A DNA stretch of 64,000 nt from Cranoglanis bouderius (lineage: Eukaryota > Chordata > Actinopteri > Siluriformes > Cranoglanididae), in contig CM042545.1 in the NCBI GenBank assembly GCA_023630585.1, forward strand, positions 871,415 to 935,414. Direction: 5' to 3'. Made by a program: the position numbers and the translations under genes. Positions 1-11,243 of the stretch are shown here, piece after piece. Within the stretch, counting starts at the first letter, position 1; every line of letters begins with the position of its first letter. The notes beneath the pieces were generated by a model. That model had not been told where the DNA came from and did no database searches. It saw nothing but the letters and a program-made list of their open reading frames with translations.

Positions 1-44
1 TTCACCACAAGACTGAGCTGAAGCCTTGGTGCAATCATTACCAT
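1..44 (-). CDS. itgb1: itgb1 PSI-domain exon (5' part, runs off window)
   Basis: Integrin beta-1 is the beta subunit of many heterodimeric matrix receptors at the cell surface. Read on the minus strand, a pyrimidine-rich tract ends in TGTAG at 45-46, and the exon then opens in the phase left by the signal-peptide exon (one base plus two). The translation after the split Asp codon is GNDCTKASAQSCGE, which matches the start of the integrin beta PSI domain, where a Cys is followed after about nine residues by CGEC. The exon continues below position 1, so only 14 full codons are visible. The identity rests on this motif, on the exact phase match to the exon at 6422-6488, and on the neighbouring nrp1. 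Another beta integrin is possible from the motif alone. Confidence 0.85.
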   Translation of the reverse strand, partial: MVMIAPRLQLSLVV

Positions 45-590
45 CTACAGAAACACAAACATGATACTTTGCATTTATATACACCACATCCGGTACTTAT
101 ACAGCCACTACATGTATTTCAGAAGAAAACACAGTTAATACACATTTGCTAATTAAAAGCTTTGGGTAGCTATTTCTCATTACTGCCTGTGTTTTGGTAG
201 GCAATGGTTCATTAAATTAGTGGTTTTGCCACTCATATTTGCATAATGCAATACATGCTAAACATGCTCTCTGCTAGTAGTAAAGATACCTAATTACACC
301 AACTACTGCATACACCAGCATATAACTCCGAGAGGTTATATGCTTTTCTAAAAGAAACAATTATATAAATCAACAATTGATATAAATCAATCTTAAATTC
401 ATATGATATAATCCAGGTTTGTTGTCCTAACCTTGGAAGACAATGTAAATGTAGGTTTGTCCTTTTTTCATGAAAGACATATTTGTGTCATCTCTGTGGC
501 AGAGATGCATAACACAAAAAAATTACCACAACACAAAGCAAAATCAACTAAAAACATAACCCAAAACAAAATCCAACACCAACACAACTA

Positions 591-2166
591 CAGGTGCATC
601 TCAATAAATTAGAATGTTGTGGAAAAGTTCATTTATTTCAGTAATTCAACTCAAATTGTGAAACTCGTGTATTAAATAAATTCAATGCACACAGACTGAA
701 GTAGTTTAAGTCTTTGGTTCTTTTAATTGTGATGATTTTGGCTCACATTTAACAAAAACCCACCAATTCACTATCTCAACAAATTAGAATACTTCATAAG
801 ACCAATAAAAAAAACATTTTTAGTGAATTGTTGGTCTTCTGGAAAGTATGTTCATTTACTGTACATGTACTCAATACTTGGTAGGGGCTCCTTTTGCTTT
901 AATTACTGCCTCAATTCGGCGTGGCATGGAGGTGATCAGTTTGTGGCACTGCTGAGGTGGTATGGAAGCCCAGGTTTCTCTGACAGCGGCCTTCAGCTCA
1001 TCTGCATTTTTTGGTCTCTTGTTTCTCATTTTCCTCTTGACAATACCCCATAGATTCTCTATGGGGTTCAGGTCTGGTGAGTTTGCTGGGCAGTCAAGCA
1101 CACCAACACCATGGTCATTTAACCAACTTTTGGTGCTTTTGGCAGTGTGGGCAGGTGCCAAATCCTGCTGGAAAATGAAATCAGCGTCTTCAAAAAGCTG
1201 GTCAGCAGAAGGAAGCATGAAGTGCTCCAAAATTTCTTGGTAAACGTGTGCAGTGACTTTGGTTTTCAAAAAACACAATGGACCAACACCAGCAGATGAC
1301 ATTGCACCCCAAATCATCACAGACTGTGGAAACTTAACACTGGACTTCAAGCAACTTGGGCTATGAGCTTCTCCACCCTTCCTCCAGACTCTAGGACCTT
1401 GGTTTCCAAATGAAATACAAAACTTGCTCTCATCTGAAAAGAGGACTTTGACCACTGGGCAACAGTCCAGTTCTTCTTCTCGTTAGCCCAGGTAAGACGC
1501 CTCTGACGTTGTCTGTGGTTCAGGAGTGGACAAGAGGAATACGACAACTGTAGCCAAATTCCTTGACACGTCTGTGTGTGGTGGCTCTTGATGCCTTGAC
1601 CCCAGCCTCAGTCCATTCCTTGTGAAATTCACTCAAATTCTTGAATGGATTTTGCTTGACAATCCTCATAAGGCTGCGGTTCTCTCGGTTGGTTGTGCAT
1701 CTTTTTCTTCCACACTTTTTCCTTCCACTCAACTTTCTGTTAACAAGCTTAGATACAGCACTCTGTGAACAGCCAGCTTCTTTGGCAATGAATGTTTGTG
1801 GCTTACCCTCCTTGTGAAGGGTGTCAATGATTGTCTTCTGGACAACTGTCAGATCAGCAGTCTTCCCCATAATTGTGTAGCCTAGGGAACCAAACTGAGA
1901 GACCATTTTAAAGGCTCAGGAAACCTTTGCAGGTGTTTTGAGTTGATTAGCTGATTGGCATGTCACCATATTCTAATTTGTTGAGATAGTGAATTGGTGG
2001 GTTTTTGTTAAATGTGAGCCAAAATCACAATTAAAAGAACCAAAGACTTAAACTACTTCAGTCTGTGTGCATTGAGTTTATTTAATACACGAGTTTCACA
2101 ATTTGAGTTGAATTACTGAAATAAATGAACTTTTCCATGACATTCTAATTTATTGAGATGCACCTG
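591..2166 (-). mobile_element. Tc1-like element, family A copy 1 (longest coding copy)
   Basis: The element begins CAGGTGCATCTCAATAAATT and ends with the inverted form, flanked by TA at 589-590 and 2167-2168, the Tc1/mariner target duplication. The terminal inverted repeats are about 200 bp long (591-791 and 1970-2166). Each carries an AAATTAGAAT motif at its outer and inner end, an IR/DR arrangement like that of Sleeping Beauty-type elements. The transposase is on the minus strand. This copy alone in the window keeps the native transposase N-terminus. Confidence 0.93.
871..1870 (-). pseudogene. Tc1-like transposase, family A copy 1, two frameshifts
   Basis: A cut-and-paste DDE transposase of about 330 residues. 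The N-terminal helix-turn-helix part begins MGKTADLTVVQK at 1870 and includes KPQTFIAKEAGCSQSAVSK and the basic stretch SGRKKCGRKR. The catalytic part shows LFSDESKF, FQQDLAPAHT and SPDLNPIENLWG, so the three catalytic acids are present with the D34E spacing. Compared with sister copies there is a 4-bp loss near 1532 and a 1-bp loss near 1451; both break the frame, so this copy is inactive. An upstream in-frame ATG at 1906 exists, but the later Met matches the usual start of the family. Confidence 0.88.
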
Positions 2167-2460
2167 TATATCACAGCACAAAGAAACAAATCAGACTACA
2201 CAAAACTGAGAAATGGCAAATATTTGTTTTTACAATTGGTTACATGCACTTTTTCAATACTGAGTTTTCAATATGCATTTGTTTTAAAAAAACAAAAAAC
2301 AAAAACAAAAAACCTTCACATAGCCCAACAGTGGTCTATGTGGGCTGAACTGTGGAACAGTTTTCAGTACTTTGATACAAAAGACATTCAACATCTTTCA
2401 AAATTCATGAATTCTTTTCTCATGCAACATACTATTTTTGGCATGTTTATACTTAATTAG

Positions 2461-3672
2461 GGGCCAAGCACCACAGGTGCATAGGTACCTATTGTAATCA
2501 TTAGTGTTATTATTAGGGGCCAAGCACCGAGCTCCACTCTTAAAGTTTATGGCAGCCCATAGAACCGTACATAAAGTTATGAAATTTTTCACACAGATAG
2601 AGGATAGTCTGAAATGTTACCAAAGCAAATTTGGAGACACCATCTCAAACCCTCTAGTGCCAGCAACAGGTCAAATTTTCACTCTTTTTTCCTCTGATAC
2701 CTTGGCTCATGCGGAGTCGATTGCATACCATGGTTTCAACTTCCGCCCGAGGTTTCCTGCCATTTTGAATTTTCTGAAAAACCTACTTTTTCGAACTCCT
2801 CCTACACCAATTTTCACCAAAATCGAATCAGATCATCTTCAGACCATGTCAACAAAAAGTTGTGGAATTCAAGTTGATTAGTCAAGCCGTTCTCAAATAA
2901 CGTGTGAACGAATTTGATGAACATGCCGAAATGGACGCAAGGCTGTATCTCTAACGCTTTAGTGTATTCAGACCAAACTTAGTACATGTCATATAGCCAT
3001 CATGACTTGAGGGTACCTGTACAGTGTTGGAACATTGCCACCTAGTGCTCATGAGAGATGGGGGAAAAAAGCATATTTTTGCTTTTCGGATCATTCTCAG
3101 ATCATCTTCAGTCTATGCCAGCAATAAGTTATGGAATTCGTGTTGATTGGCCAAAGTGAACTGTTGGTCTAAAACCATTTTTCCATGGTAGGCCATTTTG
3201 TCTGTCTGCAATTTTGAATCATGTCAAAAACCTACTTTTTCAGAAAGTAGACCATTTCTAGACCATTTATCCAATCTTCACCAAATTTTGCATAGATCAT
3301 CATCAGAGCATGCTGGCAAAAAAACTTTTTGATATCTCAATCTGTTTCCATGTAACACATTGACATAAGAGCTGCATAGTGTTTTATGCAATATCTTGGC
3401 AACAAAACTGGCTATTGCACTGACACTTGATATGCAAAATCATGACCATGACCAAATCATGAAGCATGCTTATCTCCTTACTTTGCCTTTGTTGTCCTAA
3501 TATCCTGAAATTAGTCTCTTTAGATTCTGTGGGGCATACCGAGACAAATGCTATGAAATTTTCCTATGCCATTTTGGGTGTCAGCCATTTTGAATTCAGT
3601 CTTAAAATGCTGTATTTCACAAACGTCTTGGCGAGTCGTTACGGAAATCGGTATGTCATTGGCACTATGCCT
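2461..3672. repeat. Interspersed teleost repeat, GGGGCCAAGCACC type, copy 1
   Basis: The sequence GGGCCAAGCACC occurs at 2461 and again at 2517, followed by about 1.1 kb of non-coding sequence with recurring phrases such as 'cattttgaattt' and 'tcaccaa'. Much of it matches 62695-63600 in the opposite orientation. Shorter pieces lie at 15725-15920 and 18930-19085. It has no coding capacity. The class is unknown to me. It is cut on the right by the Tc1-like element that begins at 3680. Confidence 0.6.
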
Positions 3673-3699
3673 GAAGGTACAGTGGGGGGCCCCTTCGAC

Positions 3700-4705
3700 T
3701 TAGTACTTGGTGGCAAAACCCTTGTTGGCAATCACAGAGGTCAGACGTTTCTTGTAGTTGGCCACCAGGTTTGCACACATCTCAGGAGGGATTTTGTCCC
3801 ACTCCTCTTTGCAGATCCTCTCCAAGTCATTAAGGTCTCGAGGCTGACGTTTGGCAACTCGAACCTTCAGCTCCCTCCACAGATTTTCTATGGGATTAAG
3901 GTCTGGAGACTGGCTAGGCCACTCCAGGACCTTAATATGCTTCTTCTTGAGCCACTCCTTTGTTGCCTTGGCTGTGTGTTTTGGGTCATTGTCATACTGG
4001 AATACCCATCCACGACCCATTTTCAATGCCCTGGCTGAGGAAAGGAGGTTCTCACCCAAGATTTGATGGTACATGGCCCCGTCCATTGTCCCTTTGATGC
4101 GGTGCAGTTGTCCTGTCCCTTTAGCAGAAAAACACCATCCCCAAAGCATAATGTTTCCACCTCCATGTTTGACAGTAGGGATGGTGTTCTTGGGGTCATA
4201 GGCAGCATTCCTTCTCCTCCAAACATGGCGAGTTGAGTTGATGCCAAAGAGCTCGATTTTGGTCTCATCTGACCACAACATTTTCACCCAGTTCTCCTCT
4301 GAATCATTCAGGCAAACTTCAGACGGGCCTGTACATGTGCTTTCTTGAGCAGGGGGACCTTGCGGGCACTGCAGGATTTCAGTCCTTCACAGCGTAGTGT
4401 GTTACCAATTGTTTTCTTGGTGACTATGGTCCCAGCTGCCTTGAGATCATTAACAAGTAGTACAACTCCCGTGTAGTTCTGGGCTGATTCCTCACCGTTC
4501 TCATGATCATTGAAATTCCACAAGGTGAGATCTTGCATGGAGCCCCAGACCGAGGGAGACTGACAGTTATTTTGTGTTTCTTCCATTTGCGAATAATCGC
4601 ACAAACTGTTGTCACCTTCTCACCAAGCTGCTTCTTGTAGCCCATTCCAGCCTTGTGTAGGTCTACAATCTTGTCCCTGACATCCTTGGACTTGGTCTTG
4701 GCCAT
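3700..4705 (-). pseudogene. Tc1-like transposase, family B, frameshifted
   Basis: The N-terminal part begins MAKTKSKDVRDKIVDLHKAG at 4705 and has the helix-turn-helix region and the basic GRPR-like linker (LPRSGAPCKI). The catalytic part is one open stretch of 195 codons at 3700-4287 with LWSDETKIELFG, YDNDPKHTAKATKEW and SPDLNPIENLW, so the DD34E acids are intact. It ends in FATKY, the usual C-terminus of this family. The N-terminal third is split over at least two frames, with small losses near 4450 and 4290. An extra Trp in the MLWGWCFSAKG segment looks like an in-frame 3-bp insertion. This is a dead copy. Confidence 0.88.
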
Positions 4706-4743
4706 GGTGGAGAGTTTGGAATCTGATTGATTGCTTCTGTGGA

Positions 4744-4840
4744 CAGGTGTCTTTTATACAGGTAACAAGCTGAGATTAGGAGCACTCCTTTTAAGAGAGT
4801 GCTCCTAATCTTAGCTCGTTGCCTATGTAAAAGACACCTG
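4744..4840. repeat. 44-bp imperfect hairpin upstream of family B transposase
   Basis: The left arm 4744-4787 and right arm 4797-4840 are reverse complements with about five mismatches and a 9-base loop. Both outer ends read CAGGTGTCTTTTA. It lies between the transposase start and the right terminal repeat, so it probably travels with the element. It could act in the promoter or 5' UTR, but nothing here shows that. Confidence 0.75.
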
Positions 4841-6228
4841 GGAGCCAGAAATCTTGCTGATTGATAGGGGATCAAATACTTATTTCCCTCATTAAAATGC
4901 AAATCAATTTATAACTGTTTTGAAATGTGTTTTTCTGGATTTTTTTGTTGTTATTCTGTCTCTCACTGTTAAAATACACCTACCATTAAAATTATAGACT
5001 GATCATTTCTTTGTCAGCGGGCAAACGTACAAAATCAGCAGGGGATCAAATAATTTTTTCCCCTCACTGTTGTGTATATATTACTTATTCTTGGAATTAG
5101 CATGGCTTCATGTTGTGTATTGTGGAATTGCAAAAAATAAAGAACATTAAATTATACTGTTGTATTTTTGATTCATTCCTATAACATACTGTATAGGGTA
5201 GTACTATACAGTAAAGAGGTGCCATATTCTTGTTTTGTAATGGAATGTTGGTTTATGTTAAATATTAAGTACAAAATTATACATCTTGAAATGTTACCTG
5301 ATGTTAATGTGAAAGCCTATGGCAACCACAATAAGTATTCTTATTCATGAATGTGGGCACTTATTATACATTCATCATAGCGTTATACTTGTGTAACATT
5401 TGTTGTACTTTTCTGTTTAACCTAAAATAAGTGCTGCACTTGCACTGTTTTAAGTGGAAAAATGTATTCATCTTAAAAATTAAAATTTAATTTTAATTTA
5501 AAGATTAAAGAATTAAAAATACAAACTCTTTTAATTATAGTACAAAATTTAGAACAATTTTGTTTTATTTTCTGTAATAAATAAAAACCTCATTAATAAA
5601 CCCTTTCATATTATTATTTGTCTTGCTTGTTATCGTTGTTATATGCGATCACTTCATGAGGAATTATCTTGTATTCTGGTAAGCTACTGTAAGTTTTCTT
5701 ATTTTTAGAATACATAAATATAACAAAAATGGTTAACATAAGCCTATTTCACAAGTTGTAATGGTAAAATCAAGTCTTTCCTGATTGTCCTTGATTTTAA
5801 CTGAGAGTTTGGGTGCTTGTTGTCTGACTCCTGCATAAAATCCAAAATCCAGTATTATTTCATTGATATGAGGCAGTTATTTTTGAACAAAAAAGAAACA
5901 ATGGCATCAGCATCCCCTGTGGACTGAGTCACAATTATCCCTTATGACCTGTAGAGGGAGTACAAATTGACAATTATGCACATGAACCAATGAATTAAAC
6001 AATAACCTACATAAAAAAAAACAAGTAAACATAATTATTTACAGATATGACTCCTACACAAGATGTTCTGAAAACAGATAGAAACTTTAGGAGGCATAAT
6101 TTTACAATAAATTATATCATATCGTCCAATGCAGATTATATTCAGCAACACCGATATCTGTTTACATTGTCCCATCAGCCAGCCTTAACTGGTAGCTTGT
6201 ATACTCACCATCACAGAAAAAACTCATG

Positions 6229-6254
6229 CGTGTGTGTGTGTGTGTGTGTGTGTG
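6229..6254. repeat. (TG)n microsatellite
   Basis: An uninterrupted TG dinucleotide run of about 13 units lies in the itgb1 intron, about 170 bp from the signal-peptide exon's donor site. Confidence 0.95.
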
Positions 6255-6421
6255 GTAGAGCTATTACCCAGCGATATCACCGAATATGTATTTAGAACTT
6301 TAAAAGTTAGCTTATACTAAAGTATCTTTGTTAATAAATAATAAAATCCATTTCCCATATGTATGGTAGGGTATATTGCCCAGCTGACGACTGTGGACCT
6401 GTGTGTGTTCTATGGCCTTAC

Positions 6422-6488
6422 CTAGTTGAGCTGAACAGAAGGAGAAGAACCCCAGCAGAACAGCGATCAACACCACCTTCACCTTCAT
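6422..6488 (-). CDS. itgb1: itgb1 signal-peptide exon (first coding exon)
   Basis: Read on the minus strand, a polypyrimidine tract ends in TGTTGTAG directly before ATG, and the frame MKVKVVLIAVLLGFF then SFCSAQL runs to a donor G|GTAAGG. This is a textbook signal peptide: a basic start, a hydrophobic core and a small residue (Ala) before the predicted cleavage site. The exon is 67 nt, 22 codons plus one base. As I recall, that is the size of the human ITGB1 exon, which also starts at the ATG and breaks inside an Asp codon. The dangling G joins AT at position 44 to give GAT (Asp), continuing into the PSI domain. The sequence is too short for the ORF cutoff used in most scans. Confidence 0.85.
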
Positions 6489-6951
6489 CTACAACAGATG
6501 CAAAAACACTCATTAGAAAAACATTAGACCAGCAGTATTATTCAGATTTAGAGCAACCATGATATAAAGAACACAAACTTTTCTATAAGATACACCTAGT
6601 AAGAACCTACTTTCTGGCCCTTTATCAGGTACAACTACTGACCCACCTGCTGCTTTGCAGTTTGTCAGCCCAACTGGTACAGGAACATCAACAATCATTT
6701 GAGCTCTGCTAACCTGACAATTTGGGTTGTGAACCATTCTAACCACAGCAGTGACACAGAGGCCTCATTTATACTTCTGCGACTGTGTATCTGTAAACAT
6801 GTGATGCCATCATGCACAGATGATGCCATAGGTGTCTGCCTTCATACCTGCATGTAATGTGTGCTTGTCCTCTAGGGGCATTGTTGCAAACCAGAATTGA
6901 TGGGAAACAAAGTGAAAAAGGTTGCTGAGTGAATTGAAGACGGCACAGATA

Positions 6952-8224
6952 CAGGTGCATCTCAATAAATTAGAATGTCGTGGAAAAGTTCATTTATTTC
7001 AGTAATTCAACTCAAATTGTGAAACTCGTGTATTAAATAAATTCAATGCACACAGTCTGAAGTAGTTTAAGTCTTTGTTTATTTTAACTGTGATGATTCT
7101 GGCTCACATTTAACAAAAACCCACCAATTCACTATCAACAAATTAGAATACTTCATAAGACCAATAAAAAAAGAAACATTTTAGTGAATTGTTGGCCTTC
7201 TGGAAAGTATGTTCATTTACTGTACATGTACTCAATACTTGGTAGGGGCTCCTTTTGCTTTAATTACTGCCTCAATTTGGCGTGGCATGGAGGTGATCAG
7301 TTTGTGGCACTGCTGAGGTGGTATGGAAGCCCAGGTTTCTTTGACAGTGGCCTTCAGCTCATCTGCATTTTTTTGGTCTCTTGTTTCTCATTTTCCTCTT
7401 GACAATACCCCATAGATTCTCTATGTTCTAATTTGTTGGAGGAAGGATGGAGAAGCTCATAGCCCAAGTTGCTTGAAGTCCAGTGTTCAGTTTCCACAGT
7501 CTGTGATGATTTGGGGTGCAATGTCATCTGCTGGTGTTGGTCCATTGTGTTTTTTGAAAACCAAAGTCACTGCACCCAATAAATTTTGGAGCACTTCATG
7601 CTTCCTTCTGCTGACCAGCTTTTTGAAGATGCTGATTTCATTTTCCAGCAGGATTTGGCACCTGGCCACACTGCCAAAAGCACCAAAAGTTGGTTAAATG
7701 ACCATGGTGTTGGTGTGCTTGACTGGCCAGCAAACGCACCAGACCTGAACCACATAGAGAATCTATGGGGTATTGTCAAGAGGAAAATGAGAAACAAGAG
7801 ACCAAAAAATGCAGATGAGCTGAAGGCCACTGTCAAAGAAACCTGGGCTTCCATACCACCTCAACAGTGCCACAAACTGATCACCTCCATGCCACGCCGA
7901 ATTGAGGCAGTAATTAAAGCAAAAGGAGCCCCTACCAAGTATTGAGTACATGTACAGTAAATGAACATACTTTCCAGAAGGCCAACAATTCACTAAAAAT
8001 GTTTTTTTATTGGTCTTATGAAGTATTCTAATTTGTTAAGATAGTGAATTGGTGGGTTTTTGTTAAATGTGAGCCAAAATCATCACAATTAAAAGAACCA
8101 AAGACTTAAACTACTTCAGTCTGTGTGCACTGAATTTATTTAATACACGAGTTTCACAATTTGAGTTGAATTACTGAAATAAATGAACTTTTCCATGACA
8201 TTCTAATTTATTGAGATGCACCTG
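6952..8224. mobile_element. Fold-back derivative of Tc1-like family A (copy 2)
   Basis: It is flanked by TA at 6950-6951 and 8225-8226, with the family A tips at both ends. The left half, 6952-7430, is not the family's 5' half but the reverse complement of its 3' half, 7757-8224. The result is an inverted repeat of about 470 bp, including the last 90 codons of the transposase in both orientations. The join at about 7431 reads into sequence from the middle of the transposase on the plus strand. Confidence 0.85.
7447..7945 (+). pseudogene. Tc1-like transposase C-terminal half (copy 2)
   Basis: An open frame from 7586 encodes the catalytic C-terminal part, from MLPSADQLFEDADF through FQQDLAPGHTAKSTKSW and PDLNHIENLWG to the terminal GAPTKY. 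Upstream, 7447-7585 is recognisable transposase sequence but in a different frame. The HTH domain and first catalytic Asp are absent. The second Asp and the Glu remain, but Pro-Ile before the Glu is changed to His-Ile. It is a remnant inside a palindromic element. Confidence 0.85.
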
Positions 8225-8226
8225 TA

Positions 8227-9106
8227 AATCTAAGGAATTATTATTTTGTGCTTCATAATGCGCCACACATTCTCAATCGGAGACAGGTCAGGACTGCAGG
8301 CAGGCCATGCTAGCACCCGCACTCTGCTTACGCAACCATCCGGGCAGAATGTGGTTTGGCGTTGTCCTGCTCTGTATGGCAGCATATGTTGCTCCAAAAT
8401 GTGTACATATCTTTCTGCATTAATGATGCCCTCACAGATGTGCAAGTTACCCATGCCATGGGCACTGACACACCCCCATACCATGACAGATGCTGGCTTT
8501 TGGACCTGATGCTGATAACAGCTTGGATGGTCCTTTTCCTCTTTGGCCCGGAGAACACGACGGCTGTTTTCTCCAAAAACTATTTAAAATGTTGACTCAG
8601 ACCACAAAACACGATCCCACTGTCTACCATCCATCTCAGATCAGACCGAGTCCAGAGAAGTAGGTGGCGCTTCTGGACAGTGTTGATGTATGGCTTCTGC
8701 TTTGCATAGTAAAGCCTTAATTTGCATCTGTGGATGCAGCGGCAAATGGTGCTGACAAAGTTTTACCAAAGTATTCCTGAGCCCATGTCAGTATACACAT
8801 TACAGACTCCTGACGGTTTTTAAGTCAGTAACATCTGAGGGATCGGAGATCACATATGGTTTTCAGCCTTGCCCTTTACACACCGAGATTTGACCGGATT
8901 CCCCGAACCTTTTAATTATATTGTGCACTGTAGAAGGTGAAATGCCCAAAATCCTACCGATTTGTCTTTGGGGAATGTTGTTCTCAAAGTGTTGGATTAT
9001 TTGCTGATGCATCTGTTGGCGGATTGGCGAGCTTCGACCCATACTTCCTCTTGAAGGAATAGGCCTTTTTGGAGGCTCCTTATATACTATGATTAGATGA
9101 TTAAAA
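8227..9106 (-). mobile_element. Tc1-like element fragment, family G copy 1
   Basis: It encodes a transposase remnant on the minus strand. It starts directly after the TA of the preceding family A element, with no left terminal repeat. The right part, to about 9106, matches the promoter-side sequence of the complete-ended copy at 59100-59950. Both terminal tips are missing. Confidence 0.75.
8230..9042 (-). pseudogene. Tc1-like transposase, family G copy 1
   Basis: The start at 9042 reads MGRSSPIRQQMHQQIIQHFE, followed by a clear helix-turn-helix of the form IGRILGISPSTVHNIIKRF. The frame then breaks. The catalytic part lies at 8230-8484 with VWGCVSAHGMGNLHICEG and SPDLSPIENVWRIMKHK. The region around the second catalytic Asp is damaged by a small deletion (ending TTFCPDGCVSR). 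The C-terminus is lost at the left edge. Confidence 0.8.
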
Positions 9107-9152
9107 CTATAATGAACTCAGAAATGACTCTGATCCTCATACTCAATTTTTG

Positions 9153-9279
9153 AAAGGGATGGGCTCCCCATTGAGTCCGGTTCCTCTCAGTTTCTTCATG
9201 TCATCTCAGGGAGATTTTTCTTGCTACTCTTGCCTCTGGTTTGCTCATTAGGGATAAATGTATCAATTTAAAATTTATA
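9153..9279. repeat. Possible teleost interspersed repeat
   Basis: The stretch 'gtccggttcctctcag' to 'tgctcattagggataa' resembles a phrase I associate with many fish genomic repeats. No second copy lies in this window, so the class cannot be stated. Confidence 0.3.
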
Positions 9280-9690
9280 TCTGGATATATTTAAATGTGA
9301 CTAAAAATAGGCGCTTGACAAATCGTACAGCTCTGGGTATCACTGTACAGCTATGATCAGCTGTACTCCTAATCTTACACCCATCTATCAAGTTTTGATC
9401 TTTGTTTCATTTGTATGAGAATGCTCATACTTAACCAGCAGCAGCTAACAGCAAAGCACAGTTCAAAACGCATGTGTGTACTGTGAGCGAGAAAGCATAT
9501 AGAACACATTATGGTTCATTTCCTTCAATGTAAGTGTCATTTCCTTCATTTTGGTGGTTAGCACTGTATTATTTACAAATTTTATGACACTAGGTTCCTT
9601 AGTAGTAGAAAATAATTTCAAAGTGGTAATTCCTAAAATATTTTTAAATGGTTTACAATTGTTTAAGTGTTGTAATATATTTGTGACATA

Positions 9691-9844
9691 CAGTGGGTAT
9701 AGAAAAGAATCACCCCCCTTGATAATAATCACATTTTGTTGCTTTTCAGCCTGAAATGAAAATGGACACATTTTTTGTTTCATCCAGCTGTATTTACTCA
9801 GTACAACATATAACATCCAAGTGAACACCAACATGTCAGGAAAA

Positions 9845-9885
<41 letters not shown>

Positions 9886-10424
9886 TGAGTTGGAAAAAGG
9901 ATCACCCCCCTTCTAAAAATGACTTGTAAACGCAATAAGGTGTATAGCTAATCACCTTCTCAATGGTACACAAAGCCATCTGACTTTCAACTGTGATCAG
10001 CTGTGGTCATTTTGATTAGCTCAGCATGAAAAGAGCTTTCCTGGAGCATTTTGTAGTGCAACTGAAGCAAACAATCAGCTATGGGTGGCAAGGCCCTGTC
10101 AAAAGATCTCCAGGGTAAAGTTGTGGACACAAGTAAGGAGATGGATACAAAAAAAATTCAAAGGCTTTATCAATGCCTAGAAGCACAGTGAAGTCTATTA
10201 TTAAGAAGTGGAAGGTATTTGGTACAACACAGACCCTCCCTGGATCAGGACGTCACTCCAAAGTGGATGAAAGAACCAGGAGGAAACTGGTCAGAGAGGC
10301 TACCAAGAGGTCTACAGTAACTCTGAAGCAGTTGCAGGAATTTACGACAGAGTGGTCATTGTGTGCATGTGACAACAATATCACAAATTCTCCACAAATG
10401 TGGCTTGTATGGGAAGGTTGCAAG

Positions 10425-10456
<32 letters not shown>

Positions 10457-11243
10457 ACACCCACGACTGAGCTTTGCCAAAACGCACCTTGAATATTCTG
10501 AGGCCACATGGAAAAAGGTGTTATGGTCAGATGAGACTAAAACTGAAATATTTGGCCTCAACACCAAATGATATGTCTGGCGGAAATCCAATACAGCTCA
10601 CCATCCAAATAACACCATTCCTACAGTAAAGCATGGAGATGGTAGTATGCTGTTATGGAGGTGTTTCTCTGCAGCAGGGACTGGAGCACTTGTCAGGATA
10701 GAAGGAAAATGGATGGGGCAAAATGCCTTCAAATTCTTGAGGAAAATCTGCTGCCCTCTGCCAGAAAGTTGTCAATGGGAAGAAGGTTTACCTTCCAACA
10801 TGACAATGACCCAAAGCACACAGCAAAACTGACCACACAGTGGTTGAAGGAGAAAAAGGTGAATGTCCTTGCATGGCCTAGTCAGAGCCCAGACTTAAAC
10901 CCCATTGAAAATCTGTGGAATGACTTGAAGACTGCAGTCCACAAACGGTCACCATCAAATTTAACTGAACTTGAGCAGTTCTGCAATAGAAGAGTGGGCA
11001 ACAGACTAAAGGCTGTAATTAAAAAATTAAGGCAAATTAAAGCAAGGGGGTGATCCTTTTTCCAACTCAGTGATTCTGTTTTTTTCCTGACATGTTGGTG
11101 TTGTATCTTTCACTTGGATGTTATAAGTTGCACTGAGTAAATACAGCTGGATAAAACAAAAACTGTGTCCGTCTTCATTTCAGGCTGAAAAGCAACAAGA
11201 TGTGATTATTTTAAAGGGGGGTGATTCTTTTATATACCCACCG
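9691..11243 (+). mobile_element. Tc1-like element, family F
   Basis: The left end is CAGTGGGTATAGAAAAGAAT after TA at 9689-9690, and the right end is its inverted form before TA at 11244-11245. The terminal repeats are about 200 bp. A run of about 33 A lies in the left repeat near 9849-9881 and a second of about 28 A inside the gene near 10427-10454. A short tip of the same family lies at 52450-52476. Confidence 0.9.
10081..11053 (+). pseudogene. Tc1-like transposase, family F, interrupted by poly-A
   Basis: The start MGGKALSKDLQGKVVD lies at 10081. The HTH segment continues as MPRSTVKSIIKKWK in a second frame from 10173. A long A run then encodes about eleven Lys in place of conserved sequence, followed by LWSDETKTEIFGLNTK and a stop at 10571. 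The catalytic C-terminal part resumes at 10655 with FQHDNDPKHTAKLTTQWLK and SPDLNPIENLW. The DDE acids are present but spread over three frames, so the gene is dead. Confidence 0.85.

Larger units (their letters stand above)
3680..5070 (-). mobile_element. Tc1-like element, family B
   Basis: The right end reads ...GGGGATCAAATAATTTTTTC followed by CCCTCACTGT, the characteristic end of a common fish Tc1 family. The left end keeps only the CAGTGGGG tip after TA at 3678-3679 and then jumps almost directly to the transposase stop, so most of the left inverted repeat is deleted. Upstream of the transposase start is an imperfect 44-bp hairpin (4744-4787 with 4797-4840), which is part of the element. 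Confidence 0.9.
45..6421 (-). other. itgb1: itgb1 intron between signal-peptide and PSI exons
   Basis: On the minus strand the intron opens with GTAAGG at 6421 and closes with AG at 45. It is about 6.4 kb and is mostly filled by two Tc1-like elements (591-2166 and 3680-5070) and a non-coding repeat (2461-3672). Positions 45-588 and 5071-6421 are AT-rich and look unique apart from a (TG)n tract at 6229-6254. I see no further exon in it. Confidence 0.75.

Noticed and set aside
6513..6746. 77-codon minus-strand frame just upstream of the itgb1 exon
   Set aside because: It looks intronic, with no acceptor/donor pair or recognised domain; the Met start is weak.
10253..10591. 112-codon minus-strand frame with a Phe run
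   Set aside because: Complement of the poly-A interrupted family F transposase.
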